From G963668185 sp963668185 (GTDB lineage Bacteria > Chloroflexota > Dehalococcoidia > Lucifugimonadales > G963668185): a stretch of 64,000 bases of DNA. Shown in pieces: positions 22,941 through 32,023 of the stretch (position 1 is its first letter; every line of letters begins with the position of its first letter). Under the pieces are notes generated by a model. The model saw only the letters and a program-made list of their open reading frames with translations. It made no database searches and was not told the DNA's origin. The stretch spans positions 1,922,001 through 1,986,000 of the forward strand of contig OY764162.1 in the NCBI GenBank assembly GCA_963668185.1, in the 5' to 3' direction. The position numbers were made by a program, and so were the translations under genes.

Positions 22941-24296
22941 CTACGACTTGGTGAGTGAGCGCCGGATGTTCGCAATGTCCCGTTCTAGGCTTGAGTCGTG
23001 GCTGATTCGCTCCGCGATGCGGGAGCAGGCGTACGACACGGTGCTGTGGTCTCTTCCTCCCATGACTTTGCCGATTGTCGTGAGACCCAGGCCAGTGTCG
23101 TGCTTGGCGAGGTACATGGCTACCTGGCGGGCCAGAGCGGTCGGCCTGTCTCGGCGGCGTCCCATGACGGCGGACACGTCTATGCCGAAGTATCCGCAGA
23201 CGCACTCGATGACGTGCTCCGCGGTGACCGGCGTTGCGGTTCGGCGTGGGGTGAGGTCGGCGGTTGCGCGCTGGACCAGGTCGAGGGTGACGGGTTGCGA
23301 CAGGAGCTGCGCGAAGGCGGTGACGCGGTTGAGATGGCCATCCAGGTCACGAATGCTCGAGTACTCGTGGTCTGCGAGGTAGTCGACTACCTCGTCCGGG
23401 ATGTCTGCGTCGGAGCGGTCCGCCTTGGTCTTGAGAATGGCCCGGCGGGTCTCCGGGTCCGGCGCCTGAATATCGACGACGAGACCGCCTGAGAGGCGCG
23501 ACTTCATCCTGTCTTCCAGGAGCGTCAACGATCCCACCGGCCTGTCGCTGGCGATGACCACCTGCCTGTTGGCCATGTGGAGCGCGTTGAAGGTGTGGAA
23601 GAAGCCCTCCTGGGTCTGTTCCTTGCCGATGATGAACTGGATGTCATCCAGCAGGAGCGCGTCCGCTCCGCGATAGAACTCGCGGAAGTTATCCGTGCTC
23701 TTCTCGCGGATGGCGCTGATGTACTCGTTGGTGAACTCCTCGGTTGTGCGGTAGGCGACTTTCCGCCCTTGGTTGAGAATGCGGTGGCCGATCGCATGCA
23801 GCAGATGGGTCTTGCCCAGCCCGACGCCGGAGTAGATGACCAGGGGGTTGTACGTGCAGCCCGGCCCGGCGGCTACGGCCATCGACGCGGCGTGAGCGAG
23901 TTCATTCGACTTGCCGACCACGAACGATCCGAAGGTGAAGTTGCCGTTCAGGCGGGCCTGCCTGCCTCTGGGAGGAGGTTCAGCGTCGGAGTCGGCTGGC
24001 TGGACGTTCTGCGCGCGGTCGTCCACGGTCTTCCTGTCCGGGGAGTAGGCAACGGTGAAGCGGACCTCAGGCCTTGCGCCGGTTATCTTCTCCAGGGCGT
24101 CGCCGATGAGGCAGTACATGCGCCGCTCCAGCATTTCGGCCACGAACGGGCTGGGTGTGCAGACTACGAACGAGCCGTCTTCACCGGGGAATCCGGCAGT
24201 GTCTTTCAGCCACGTGTCGAAACTGGGGCGGGGCACCTGGAGCTGCAGGCTTCCGAGAACGGAATGCCACACACTATGTCCGCGGTTGCCTGCCAT
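22941..24296 (-). CDS. dnaA: Chromosomal replication initiator DnaA
   Basis: AAA+ protein that binds oriC and loads the helicase. Domain I is WHSVLGSLQLQVPRPSFDTW. Domain III has Walker A VGLGKTHLLHAIGH, Walker B ALLLDDIQFI and SRLSGGLVVDIQAPD. The domain IV DNA-binding signature is GGRDHSTVSYACSRI. I chose ATG 24296, giving 451 aa; ATG/alternative starts further up (24350) add residues without homology. It is separated from obg by 459 bp, and no dnaN, gyrB or recF is near. Confidence 0.96.
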   Translation of the reverse strand: MAGNRGHSVWHSVLGSLQLQVPRPSFDTWLKDTAGFPGEDGSFVVCTPSPFVAEMLERRMYCLIGDALEKITGARPEVRFTVAYSPDRKTVDDRAQNVQPADSDAEPPPRGRQARLNGNFTFGSFVVGKSNELAHAASMAVAAGPGCTYNPLVIYSGVGLGKTHLLHAIGHRILNQGRKVAYRTTEEFTNEYISAIREKSTDNFREFYRGADALLLDDIQFIIGKEQTQEGFFHTFNALHMANRQVVIASDRPVGSLTLLEDRMKSRLSGGLVVDIQAPDPETRRAILKTKADRSDADIPDEVVDYLADHEYSSIRDLDGHLNRVTAFAQLLSQPVTLDLVQRATADLTPRRTATPVTAEHVIECVCGYFGIDVSAVMGRRRDRPTALARQVAMYLAKHDTGLGLTTIGKVMGGRDHSTVSYACSRIAERISHDSSLERDIANIRRSLTKS

Positions 24297-24727
24297 GAAC
24301 GTCACTCGCAAGGGATGGGGCAAAACCCACGGATACCGTGCCACAGGCATGGAGAGGATGTCGAGGGTCTATTTCGCCGCCGGTTGCGAGGGATTCTAGC
24401 ACGCTCTCTCAAGGGCCCCGCAAGCGAGTATCTTAGAGATAGTGTTCCGAATGTTGCCTGGGTTCTGTCCAATACTTGCGTGCTAAACCGCGTCCGCTGT
24501 GGGGCCTAACGGCGGGCGTCATGCGGCTCGGCATCGGGCCTCGCATCGTTACGGAATGCGCGGTCGGGAGCGCCTGTAAGTCGGCGCTGATTTCCGGGCG
24601 AAATCGAGGTCTCCGGGCCGGTTGGCGAGCGGCTTGGGGGCGCATGCGCCGTCCGGCAGACGACGCTGAAGACGAAACGCCGGACCGCGGCGGCGCCGGC
24701 TGCTCTGGGGGTGCGCGGCGCCGGAAA
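24297..24727. other. Spacer between the htrA-like and dnaA genes
   Basis: 431 bp on the 5' side of dnaA (and the 3' side of the protease gene). It is GC-rich with no repeat of families R1-R4, no tRNA-like fold I could recognise and no clear DnaA boxes. AT-richer sequence at 24425-24490 (TATCTTAGAGATAGTG) is the likeliest place for the dnaA promoter. Nothing else is supported. Confidence 0.45.
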
Positions 24728-25975
24728 TCAGGGCCGCTCGCTCAGGGTCACCTCCGCCTGCATCCGGACGTTGTCGCGGAAGAATACGACGGTGGTCGTC
24801 TCGTTGGGCAGGTGGGTCCTGAGGAAACGGGCCAGTTCCCCGGTGTTTTTCACTTCGACACCTCCGATCGTTGAAATCACGTCGAACTCCTGCAAGCCGG
24901 CGATGGCGGCAGGCCCGCCCTCCACCAGGCGCGCGACGACAACTCCGCGGGCGATGGATGAGTCCTGCCCCGTCGCGGTCGAGTTGGCCGGAGTGAGGTT
25001 TATGGGCGTGACCCCCAGGAAGCCCCGGCGCACCACTCCGTTCTCAATCAACTGCTTGAGGACGAACTTGGCATCGTCAACATTAATCGCGAAGCCGATG
25101 CCCGCTCCAGCCTGAACGATTGCGGTGTTGATTCCAATGACCTCGCCCCTGGCGTTAACAAGCGGGCCGCCGCTGTTGCCAAGGTTGATCGACGCGTCCG
25201 TTTGGATCATGTCCACGATGGTGATGTTCGCGGTTACGTCCAGGGAGCGGCTCAGGGCGCTGACGACGCCCTTCGTGACAGTGGGTGCGCCATCGAGCCC
25301 GAGGGCGTGGCCGATGGCGATGACTTCCTGGCCCACCTGCACGCCGGACGAGTCGCCCAACGACGCCGGGACGAGGCCCTCCGCGTCTATGCGGACAACC
25401 GCCAGGTCGGTGCGGCGGTCCGTGCCGACGATCATGCCGGGCAACCGCCGGCCGTCGATCAAGGTAACGGTGATGTCCTGGGCGAACTCCACCGCGTGAT
25501 TGCTGGTGAGGATGTGGCCCTGCTCATCCAGCACCACTCCGGTGGCCACGCCTGTTGACGACAGGGCCGCGTCAGGGTAGTTGGGCGCCTGGGACGCGAT
25601 GTGGACGACCGAGGGGGCGAGCATCCGCACCACCTCGACGGTGGTCAGTGCGCCGGGTTGGGGCGCGAAGGCGACGACCGACGAGTCGGACGGCCTAGCG
25701 TCCGGGGAGCCGGTCGAAACGGGAGGCGTGGGCGTCGGCGATGGGCCTGGCGGCTGCGTGGCCGCCGGCGGTGACGGCTCGGTTGGCGTGCCGGCTATCG
25801 TCCCCGGAGCGTTGCCGCAGGCGACCGCCGCGACGAGAAGACAGACGATGGAAGCGAAGGCGAACCAAGACCGGCGGAAGGATGTACGGACCCGGAAACG
25901 ACGCGCGTTGCCGTAAGAGCCTTCGTCTGAAGAGAGGAATGGGGCGGAGTCCCCATAAGAGATTGCCGGTCGCAG
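24728..25975 (-). CDS. HtrA/DegP-type serine protease, probable lipoprotein
   Basis: Trypsin-fold protease plus PDZ domain acting in envelope quality control. The triad is H in LTSNHAVEFA, D in RRTDLAVVRI and S in INLGNSGGPLV. The PDZ lies in the last 100 residues (GFLGVTPINL, VVARLVEGGPAAIAGLQEFD). The first conventional start is GTG 25633, right at the protease domain. The frame stays open upstream and encodes a basic stretch, a hydrophobic core and lipobox (RRSWFAFASIVCLLVAAVAC), then a Pro/Thr-rich linker, so translation must begin further up. No ATG, GTG or TTG exists there. CTG 25975, 5 nt after AAGAGGG, is the best candidate, with a UAG closing the frame at 26026. The N-terminal end is therefore uncertain. 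Confidence 0.8.
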   Translation of the reverse strand: MRPAISYGDSAPFLSSDEGSYGNARRFRVRTSFRRSWFAFASIVCLLVAAVACGNAPGTIAGTPTEPSPPAATQPPGPSPTPTPPVSTGSPDARPSDSSVVAFAPQPGALTTVEVVRMLAPSVVHIASQAPNYPDAALSSTGVATGVVLDEQGHILTSNHAVEFAQDITVTLIDGRRLPGMIVGTDRRTDLAVVRIDAEGLVPASLGDSSGVQVGQEVIAIGHALGLDGAPTVTKGVVSALSRSLDVTANITIVDMIQTDASINLGNSGGPLVNARGEVIGINTAIVQAGAGIGFAINVDDAKFVLKQLIENGVVRRGFLGVTPINLTPANSTATGQDSSIARGVVVARLVEGGPAAIAGLQEFDVISTIGGVEVKNTGELARFLRTHLPNETTTVVFFRDNVRMQAEVTLSERP

Positions 25976-26023
25976 TTTAGCCCTCTTGCCGGGAGGGGCG
26001 GGCCGGTATGCGCGCCGGGCGGT

Positions 26024-26218
26024 CTAGCGATTGCGGCGCCGGCGCCGTCTCAGGCGACGGATGCTGCGCTGACGGTCGATGCGGGCCTGCTCACCCTTGG
26101 AGCGGAAGTAGCGCCGCTCGCGCAGTTCGCGCAGGATGCCTGAGCGCTGCATCTGAGACTGAAACCGCTTTACGAGGCCTTCAGTGTCCTCGCCTTCCCT
26201 TAGCGTGACGAAAGCCAA
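26024..26218 (-). CDS. rpsU: Small ribosomal subunit protein bS21
   Basis: A 64-aa basic protein. MAFVTLREGEDTEGLVKRFQ, SQMQRSGILRELRERRYF and an arginine-rich tail (RRLRRRRRRNR) are typical of bS21, which assists 30S initiation near the anti-SD. TTG 26218 lies 4 nt after AGGAGG. It sits between recQ and the protease gene on the same strand. The frames overlapping it on the plus strand are shadows. Confidence 0.92.
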   Translation of the reverse strand: MAFVTLREGEDTEGLVKRFQSQMQRSGILRELRERRYFRSKGEQARIDRQRSIRRLRRRRRRNR

Positions 26219-26295
26219 GCGTCCTCCTGTTGTGTGCCGGTGCCTAGATCCGCCGCTTCTCCGAGAGGGCGGACGGCTCGCAGTATAGCATACTT

Positions 26296-28104
26296 CTATC
26301 CCTCTACATGGGCGCGGATCTCCGCGAGGAAGGCCTGGCCGTATTGGGCCAGCTTGGCCGCGCCGACGCCTTTGACGCGGAGCATGGCGGCGGAGTCCGT
26401 CGGGCGGCGCGCGGCCATTTCGCGCAGCGCGGCGTCGCCGAACACCACGAACGCCGGCGCGTCCCGCTCGTCGGCCAGTCTCTTACGCAGCGCGCGCAGC
26501 TTCTCGAACAGGACAGCATCCCCGGGCGGCGCTCCGCCGTCGGAAGGCGGCGAGGCCGATTGCGGACGCCTGGCCAGCGTCACGGAGTCCCTGTTTCGCA
26601 AGAACTCCATGCCTTCGGGGGTGACGAACAGCGTCGGCAGGTTATCGCCGCTCCTGCTCTCCAGCAGGCCCTTGTCTAACAACTGTTGAATGACGTCACG
26701 GAGCTCGGCCCTCGGCACGTTGCGGGCACTGCCGAAAACGCGCAGCCGGTCGTGGCCGTTTTCCCGCAGACGCCTGTCCCCGCTGCCCCTGAGGAGGCGG
26801 ACGATATAGGCCGCTCCGAACCGCTCGCCGGTGCGCCTGACGGCGGACAGGACTTTCTGGGCTATCACGGTTCCGTCGTAGGCCTCCCAGCCGTCCGACA
26901 GTCCGCGCTCATCCCGGCACACGTCGCAGGCGCGGCAGTTCCCGTCCTCCGGCTTCTCGCCGAAGTACTGGAGCAGGAACGCGCGCCGGCAGGTTTCGAT
27001 TTGCGCGTACCGCATCATCCTCTCCAGCTTTTCGGTCGCATTGCGGCGCTGGGCGGCGTCTTCCATACGCCGAATGAAGAACTCCTGCTTGCCCTTGTCG
27101 CCATAAGAGTAGAAGAGGACGCACTCGCTGGGCAGGCCGTCGCGGCCCGCGCGTCCGGTCTCCTGGTAGTAGCCTTCGATCGTCTTGGGAAGGTCGTAGT
27201 GGACGACCAGCCTGATGTCCGGCTTGTCGATGCCCATTCCGAAGGCGATCGTAGCGACGACCGCCCGGACCTCGTCATTGAGAAACTTCTCCTGCGTCTT
27301 CTGGCGGACGGGGCTGTCGAGACCGGCGTGATATGGGAGTGCGCTCACACCGCGGTCGGTGAGTTTCGAGGCGAGGTTCTCAGTGCCCTTGCGGGAGAAG
27401 CAGTAGATTATGGCGGAGCCGTCGCCGATTCCCGACAGAAGCCCCAGCAGGTCATCGAATTCGGAGCCTTTGCGAATGACCCTGTAAGTCAGGTTGGGCC
27501 GGTTGAAGCTCGCCGTGAACTGGTTGGCGTCCTGGAGTCCGAGGACATCCGCGATGTCCTGCCGCACCTTCCCGGTGGCGGTTGCCGTGAGGGCGATCAA
27601 GGGAACGTTTGGGAAGTCGTCCCGCAGTGACTGGAGGCTGCGATAGTCGGGCCGGAAGTCGTGGCCCCACTCGGATATGCAGTGGGCCTCGTCGATCGCG
27701 ATCAGACTCATCTTTAGACCGAGCAGGAACTGCCGGAAGCGGGGCATAGCCAGGCGTTCCGGCGCAACGTAGAGGAGCTTGAGGTGGCCCTGCTGGGCCT
27801 GGCGGGCGACGCGGCGGGATTCGTCCAGCGACGTTGCGCTGTTGATGTATCCTGCCGGAATGCCTCGCCTGTTGAGGGCGTCCACCTGGTCCTTCATCAG
27901 CGCAATCAGCGGGGACACGACCAGAGTCAGGCCGTCGAAGCTGAGCGCAGGCAACTGGTAGCAGAGGGACTTGCCGCCCCCGGTGGGCATCAGGACGATG
28001 GAGTTGCGCCCGCGCAGCACGTTCTGGACGATCTCTTCCTGCATGGGCAGGAACCGATCGTGCCCAAACCGCGACTTGAGCAGCGCCGTAAGATCTTCAG
28101 TCAC
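26296..28104 (-). CDS. recQ: ATP-dependent DNA helicase RecQ
   Basis: A 3'-5' helicase for recombination repair and fork restart. Walker A is LMPTGGGKSLCYQ (residues 38-50), the DEAH box is IAIDEAHCISEWGHDF (about 135-150), and helicase motif VI is GYYQETGRAGRDGLPS. The RQC zinc site has CRRAFLLQYFGE followed by CRACDVC. A C-terminal HRDC domain (about 520-602) contains LRALRKRLADERDAPAFVVF. At 602 aa all three domains of the full-length form are present. The GTG start at 28104 gives MTEDLTALLKSRFGHDRFLP. It belongs to the long minus-strand run. Confidence 0.96.
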   Translation of the reverse strand: MTEDLTALLKSRFGHDRFLPMQEEIVQNVLRGRNSIVLMPTGGGKSLCYQLPALSFDGLTLVVSPLIALMKDQVDALNRRGIPAGYINSATSLDESRRVARQAQQGHLKLLYVAPERLAMPRFRQFLLGLKMSLIAIDEAHCISEWGHDFRPDYRSLQSLRDDFPNVPLIALTATATGKVRQDIADVLGLQDANQFTASFNRPNLTYRVIRKGSEFDDLLGLLSGIGDGSAIIYCFSRKGTENLASKLTDRGVSALPYHAGLDSPVRQKTQEKFLNDEVRAVVATIAFGMGIDKPDIRLVVHYDLPKTIEGYYQETGRAGRDGLPSECVLFYSYGDKGKQEFFIRRMEDAAQRRNATEKLERMMRYAQIETCRRAFLLQYFGEKPEDGNCRACDVCRDERGLSDGWEAYDGTVIAQKVLSAVRRTGERFGAAYIVRLLRGSGDRRLRENGHDRLRVFGSARNVPRAELRDVIQQLLDKGLLESRSGDNLPTLFVTPEGMEFLRNRDSVTLARRPQSASPPSDGGAPPGDAVLFEKLRALRKRLADERDAPAFVVFGDAALREMAARRPTDSAAMLRVKGVGAAKLAQYGQAFLAEIRAHVEG

Positions 28105-28191
28105 TCACAGACCCGAGGTGAGGGATGTTGGCGGCATTGTAGCCGGAAGGGGCACGCGCCAGAACCAGGAGCCCTGGCGCGTCCCGGCGGC

Positions 28192-29580
28192 TTAAGCGCT
28201 GACCGGCGCGCACACAGCGGCGCCGGGAGCGACGCCGGGTTGGAAGCGGCCATCCGCGACGACGGGGACGCCGCCGACTATGACGTGCGAGATTCCCTCC
28301 GGCGGGCTTGTGGGGTCTTGGTAAGTGGACGTGTCGATGACGGTCTGAGGGTCGAACACCACAAGATCGGCGTCGGCGCCGACGGATATGCGGCCCTTCA
28401 GGGCGAGGGTGGGAGCGCGGGCTTCCAGGCGTCGGGCCGGCATCAGCGTCATCTTGGAGATGGCTTCCATGAGCGTCAGCGACCCTGCCTCGCGGACGAA
28501 CCGTCCGAGGACTCTCGAATAAGAACCGGAAGTACGGGGGTGTCCCCTGCCGTTCTTAATGTTTCCGTCAGTCGCTATAGCGGTCAAGGGGCTGGTGACG
28601 GCGGCGTCCACCGCGTCCTGCGGGATCATGTGGGCGATGACCCGGCCGCCCTCCTCGCGGTACTGGGCGAAGGTGGCTTGCGTGAGCCTTTCGCCTGTTG
28701 TCACCCACTGAAGGTCGCCGAAGCCGATGCCCAGCTTGCTCTGCCAACCCTCGTCGAATATGGCTGAGGAGATCTCCGTGAGGCCGGCCGCGTACGGGTA
28801 GCATTCCGTGGTGACGTCGATACCGCGGACGCGCGCTTCCTGGATGATGTGGAGCAGACGCGCGGTGGCCCGCATGCCGCTGCTGTTTATGTGCACGACG
28901 TGCAACGGCGCCCCGGTAATGGCGGAGGCGGCGATGATCTCAACCAAGCCTTCGATACTGTTCAATGGCTCACGGTGTCCCATTCCGCGCATGTGGACGT
29001 GGCAGGAGGCGTTGAAGCTGGCGGCCATGCGGAACATCTCCAGCGTCTCCCAGCGAGTGGCGGCGGGCGTGTACTGGAGGCCGAAGCCGACGGCTAGCGC
29101 GCCTTCCCGGAGGCCCTTCCGCAGGTGGGCGGCCATCGCGGCTATCTCGCCGTCCGAGGCCTCCTTGCGGGCGCCGTCAGATACGGGAAGGAACTCGCCG
29201 GGGTCGCCCATGACTTCGATTCTCGCGGGGATGTGTCCCGCGCTTACGCCGAAGTTGACTGCGGAGCGCCCCTCGCGCGCGGCGTACCACGCGCCCACGT
29301 CCAGCGTGCCGACTTCCAGTTCCAGCGCAGTGGTGACGCCGTCCAGGGCCTGAATGCGGTAGTTCTCATCGTCCTGGCCATGGGAGTGCAGGTCGATGAA
29401 CCCAGGCGCGACGACCTGTCCGCCGGCGTCGATCACGGTGCTGCCTCGCAGGCCGCCGGGCTGGATGCTGCGGACGACGCCGTCCGAGACGCCGACGTCG
29501 CGCACCGCGTCGAGGCCGCTCTCCGGGTCCATGACCCTGCCGTTGGAGATGACTAGATCGAACTGGGTGGATGCAGTCAT
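28192..29580 (-). CDS. D-aminoacylase/N-acyl-D-amino-acid deacylase family amidohydrolase
   Basis: A 462-aa TIM-barrel metallohydrolase that would deacylate N-acyl-D-amino acids or related amides. The metal-site HxH is GFIDLHSHGQDD (H66, H68). Further ligands fit CHVHMRGMGH, LHVVHINSSG and IATDGN. In typical D-aminoacylases a metal-bridging cysteine follows the GVTT segment (GNCG); here GVTTALELEVGTLDVG lacks it, so the metal site or substrate may differ. ATG 29580 follows AGAGGAG. The stop of the adjacent glycosyltransferase gene overlaps nothing essential. Specificity is unknown. Confidence 0.8.
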   Translation of the reverse strand: MTASTQFDLVISNGRVMDPESGLDAVRDVGVSDGVVRSIQPGGLRGSTVIDAGGQVVAPGFIDLHSHGQDDENYRIQALDGVTTALELEVGTLDVGAWYAAREGRSAVNFGVSAGHIPARIEVMGDPGEFLPVSDGARKEASDGEIAAMAAHLRKGLREGALAVGFGLQYTPAATRWETLEMFRMAASFNASCHVHMRGMGHREPLNSIEGLVEIIAASAITGAPLHVVHINSSGMRATARLLHIIQEARVRGIDVTTECYPYAAGLTEISSAIFDEGWQSKLGIGFGDLQWVTTGERLTQATFAQYREEGGRVIAHMIPQDAVDAAVTSPLTAIATDGNIKNGRGHPRTSGSYSRVLGRFVREAGSLTLMEAISKMTLMPARRLEARAPTLALKGRISVGADADLVVFDPQTVIDTSTYQDPTSPPEGISHVIVGGVPVVADGRFQPGVAPGAAVCAPVSA

Positions 29581-30545
29581 GGTTGCTCCTCTTCACTTAG
29601 GGCCTGGCATGCCTCGAGTACAGACGGGTAGCACAGGTATGCTATCCGTTTCATCTCCCGCCTTCCTCTGCTTACGCTGTCCAGAATCACGCCTGCCAGA
29701 AAGCTGCCCAGCGCCGCCAGCGCCAAACTGGCGCACAGCACCGCTGTGGGCAAGCGTGGAACCAAGCCGGTCTGCCAGTAGGTGACCGCAATCGGAGCCG
29801 ACAAGGCCAGCGATGCAAGCGCAAGCATAATGCATGCCAGTGTGAAGAAGCGAAACGGGTGTATCTCCTTCACAAGCAGTCCAATCGTCACAAGCGCGCG
29901 CCTGCCGTCTCGAAAAGTACGCAGTTTGCTTTCTCCGCCCTCTGGCCGCTCGACATAGCGCGTGCGAATCTCAGCGCACGGAAGCTGAAGGTGGGCGCAG
30001 TGTGCCGCTATCTCCGGTTCGATCTCGAACTGCTGTGACAGCGCGGGGAACGACTTCACGAGCCGCCGCGACATTACACGGTAGCCTGAACTGATATCCG
30101 TAAAAGCTCCCCCGAACTGTAATCTGATCAGCTTGTTGAGCAAGGCGTTGCCTACCCGGTGCCCGCGTCGATAGGCGCTGTGCCCCTCTGCCTCTATCCG
30201 AACTCCGACCACCATATCCAAGTTGTCTGAAATCAGCTTGTTCACCATGTCGGGAGCGGCTGCTGCGTCATAGGTGCCGTCCCCGTCGGCCAGGATGTAG
30301 ATATCCGCTTCAATGTCCGCGAACATTCGGCGGACTACGTTGCCTTTGCCGTGCAGGGGTTCGGAGCGTACAACCGCGCCTGCGACAGACGCGCACTCAG
30401 AAGTGGCATCGGTGGAAGCGTTGTCGTACACGTACACTTGCGCGCTTGGCAGTGCTTGGCGGAACGATTGAACCACTCCGGCTATTGCTGCCTCCTCATT
30501 GTGGCACGGCAAGAGTACGGCTAGCCTGAGGTGGGAGGAAATCAT
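29577..30545 (-). CDS. Family 2 glycosyltransferase with C-terminal membrane helices
   Basis: A 322-aa GT-A glycosyltransferase of the polyprenyl-phosphate mannose/glucose synthase type. RLAVLLPCHNEEAAIAGVVQ opens the nucleotide-sugar fold, and the DxD-like motif is YILADGDGTYDAAA. Two helices near the end (about 235-285) anchor it in the membrane. It probably charges a lipid carrier with a sugar. The start overlaps the stop of the GT-C-like gene upstream by 4 nt (ATGA type), so both act in one pathway. Confidence 0.82.
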   Translation of the reverse strand: MISSHLRLAVLLPCHNEEAAIAGVVQSFRQALPSAQVYVYDNASTDATSECASVAGAVVRSEPLHGKGNVVRRMFADIEADIYILADGDGTYDAAAAPDMVNKLISDNLDMVVGVRIEAEGHSAYRRGHRVGNALLNKLIRLQFGGAFTDISSGYRVMSRRLVKSFPALSQQFEIEPEIAAHCAHLQLPCAEIRTRYVERPEGGESKLRTFRDGRRALVTIGLLVKEIHPFRFFTLACIMLALASLALSAPIAVTYWQTGLVPRLPTAVLCASLALAALGSFLAGVILDSVSRGRREMKRIAYLCYPSVLEACQALSEEEQP

Positions 30546-32008
30546 TCGCTACCCCCCCCCCCCGCACTTGGCGCAGCCAATGCAGGGAAGCGCCTCGCCG
30601 CAAGGCCACGCACTTGTTCGATCACCCAGCTGGCCAGCAGGACGCCGCACACCCCTAGCAGCGGCGCCATAGCTACCGCATAGCGCGTTGCTATGATGCC
30701 AAATAGCCCAGTCGTCAGAAGATGCGCGTGGATGGCCAGACAGCATACGGCGGCAATGGCCAATCGAACATCAACATCCTTCCGTCGAAGCCGCTGCCAC
30801 ATCGCCAGTCCCATCGCCAGAGTCGAAAGCGTTAGCCCCAGCGCCATCAGACGCGACGAAGTCCTTTGCATGGGACTCACCGGATCAGCGCTTCGCGAGA
30901 ATCCGCTGGGTTCAAGAGGATTTGGGTCTGCGTTTTCAAGGTACGCTTGGAGTTCTTCGTAGGCTACTGGGGTGACGAACGCCCTAGGCCAGATTCCCAA
31001 GTAGTGTGTGAGTGCGTTGCCTATCCATGCAAGCGGGGCTCTCAGCATAGTGGGTCGTCCCACTTGGGCAAATACCTCGTATCGATTGGTCCCACGCTGC
31101 CCTGCTACGGCGTCTATCTCCGGGTAAAATTCATCCCAATACTGTGCCCTAGCCTCGAATCTATACAGCAGGTTCGTTCGGGCGTAGGAGTTGGGCGCGT
31201 TCGCAATCATGACACGCGCTGGTGCGGCCATCCCGCGCCCAAGGGCTACGAGGCGCGCTAGTTCGGGGTCTGACAGTACAGGGGCGGATTCGATAAGCAT
31301 CGCCTTTGCGAACAGATGGCGGTCAGCAAGGCTTGGCCGAGACTCGGATTCGTGGTACCCGTGCCATATCAGAGTCTCCGCTATCAGACAGAACGCGATA
31401 GGCACTATCACCGCCGCTGCCAGAGCGATGCGCTTGCCATCGCAACGCCTCCAGAGAAACCAAAGCAGAAAGGGCCAGATTATCAGCAGGCTGATGCCCG
31501 CCGGACGAACCATGATCGCCAAGCCGCAAGCCAGAGCGGCAGCCGCAGTCCAACGCCATGTGGGATGATGTGCCGTCACTATAATGAATCCCACCAGTCC
31601 GCACAGCAGAGATATGAAAATAGACTCTGTCATGATGTGACTGTGCCAGTAGCTGACTTGAGGGTGCAGCATGAGCACGACGACTGGAGAGAGCGCAAAG
31701 AGCGTGGATCGAAAAGCGCGATAGAGGCTCCAGCCTAGAAAAGCGAATGCCGTCGCCGCAATGACCAACTGAATCTTCGGGACTGCGTTCACGCTGCCGA
31801 AAGCGACTTCGACAAGATCTAAGAATACTGGATAACCCGCTGTCCTAAAGGGGGCGAAGTTTAGGTAAGTGTGACCGTCCCCAAGCAGTTCTGCCAACGG
31901 ATTGGACCAATGGAGCGCGACGTAGCCGACGGCAAGCATCGCCAATATCCATGGGAAAAGCGTATCCAAAGACTTCGGGCGGCTGAGGAATTTGGCACTT
32001 AGTTGCAT
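30542..32008 (-). CDS. Multi-pass membrane protein, likely GT-C glycosyltransferase
   Basis: A 488-aa protein with about ten membrane helices. The early luminal loop FRTAGYPVFLDLVEVAFGS and the later SYWHSHIMTESIFISLLCGL have the ArnT/PMT-like layout of GT-C enzymes that use lipid-linked sugars. The pairing with a dolichyl-phosphate-sugar-synthase-like gene supports this. I chose ATG 32008, 6 nt after GAGG, over TTG 32020. The C-terminus SAGGGGSE is encoded by a C12 tract (30552-30563 on the plus strand), immediately before the overlap with the next gene. Confidence 0.65.
   Translation of the reverse strand: MQLSAKFLSRPKSLDTLFPWILAMLAVGYVALHWSNPLAELLGDGHTYLNFAPFRTAGYPVFLDLVEVAFGSVNAVPKIQLVIAATAFAFLGWSLYRAFRSTLFALSPVVVLMLHPQVSYWHSHIMTESIFISLLCGLVGFIIVTAHHPTWRWTAAAALACGLAIMVRPAGISLLIIWPFLLWFLWRRCDGKRIALAAAVIVPIAFCLIAETLIWHGYHESESRPSLADRHLFAKAMLIESAPVLSDPELARLVALGRGMAAPARVMIANAPNSYARTNLLYRFEARAQYWDEFYPEIDAVAGQRGTNRYEVFAQVGRPTMLRAPLAWIGNALTHYLGIWPRAFVTPVAYEELQAYLENADPNPLEPSGFSRSADPVSPMQRTSSRLMALGLTLSTLAMGLAMWQRLRRKDVDVRLAIAAVCCLAIHAHLLTTGLFGIIATRYAVAMAPLLGVCGVLLASWVIEQVRGLAARRFPALAAPSAGGGGSE
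30552..30563. repeat. Homopolymeric C12/G12 tract in coding sequence
   Basis: Encodes glycines at the very end of the GT-C-like protein, a few bases from its stop and from the start of the overlapping glycosyltransferase gene. Confidence 0.9.
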
Positions 32009-32023
32009 CGTGTACCTCAACCC

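Noticed and set aside
24297..24727. Structured RNA gene (RNase P, tmRNA or SRP RNA) in the dnaA leader spacer
   Set aside because: Length would allow it, but none of the signature sequences of these RNAs is present.
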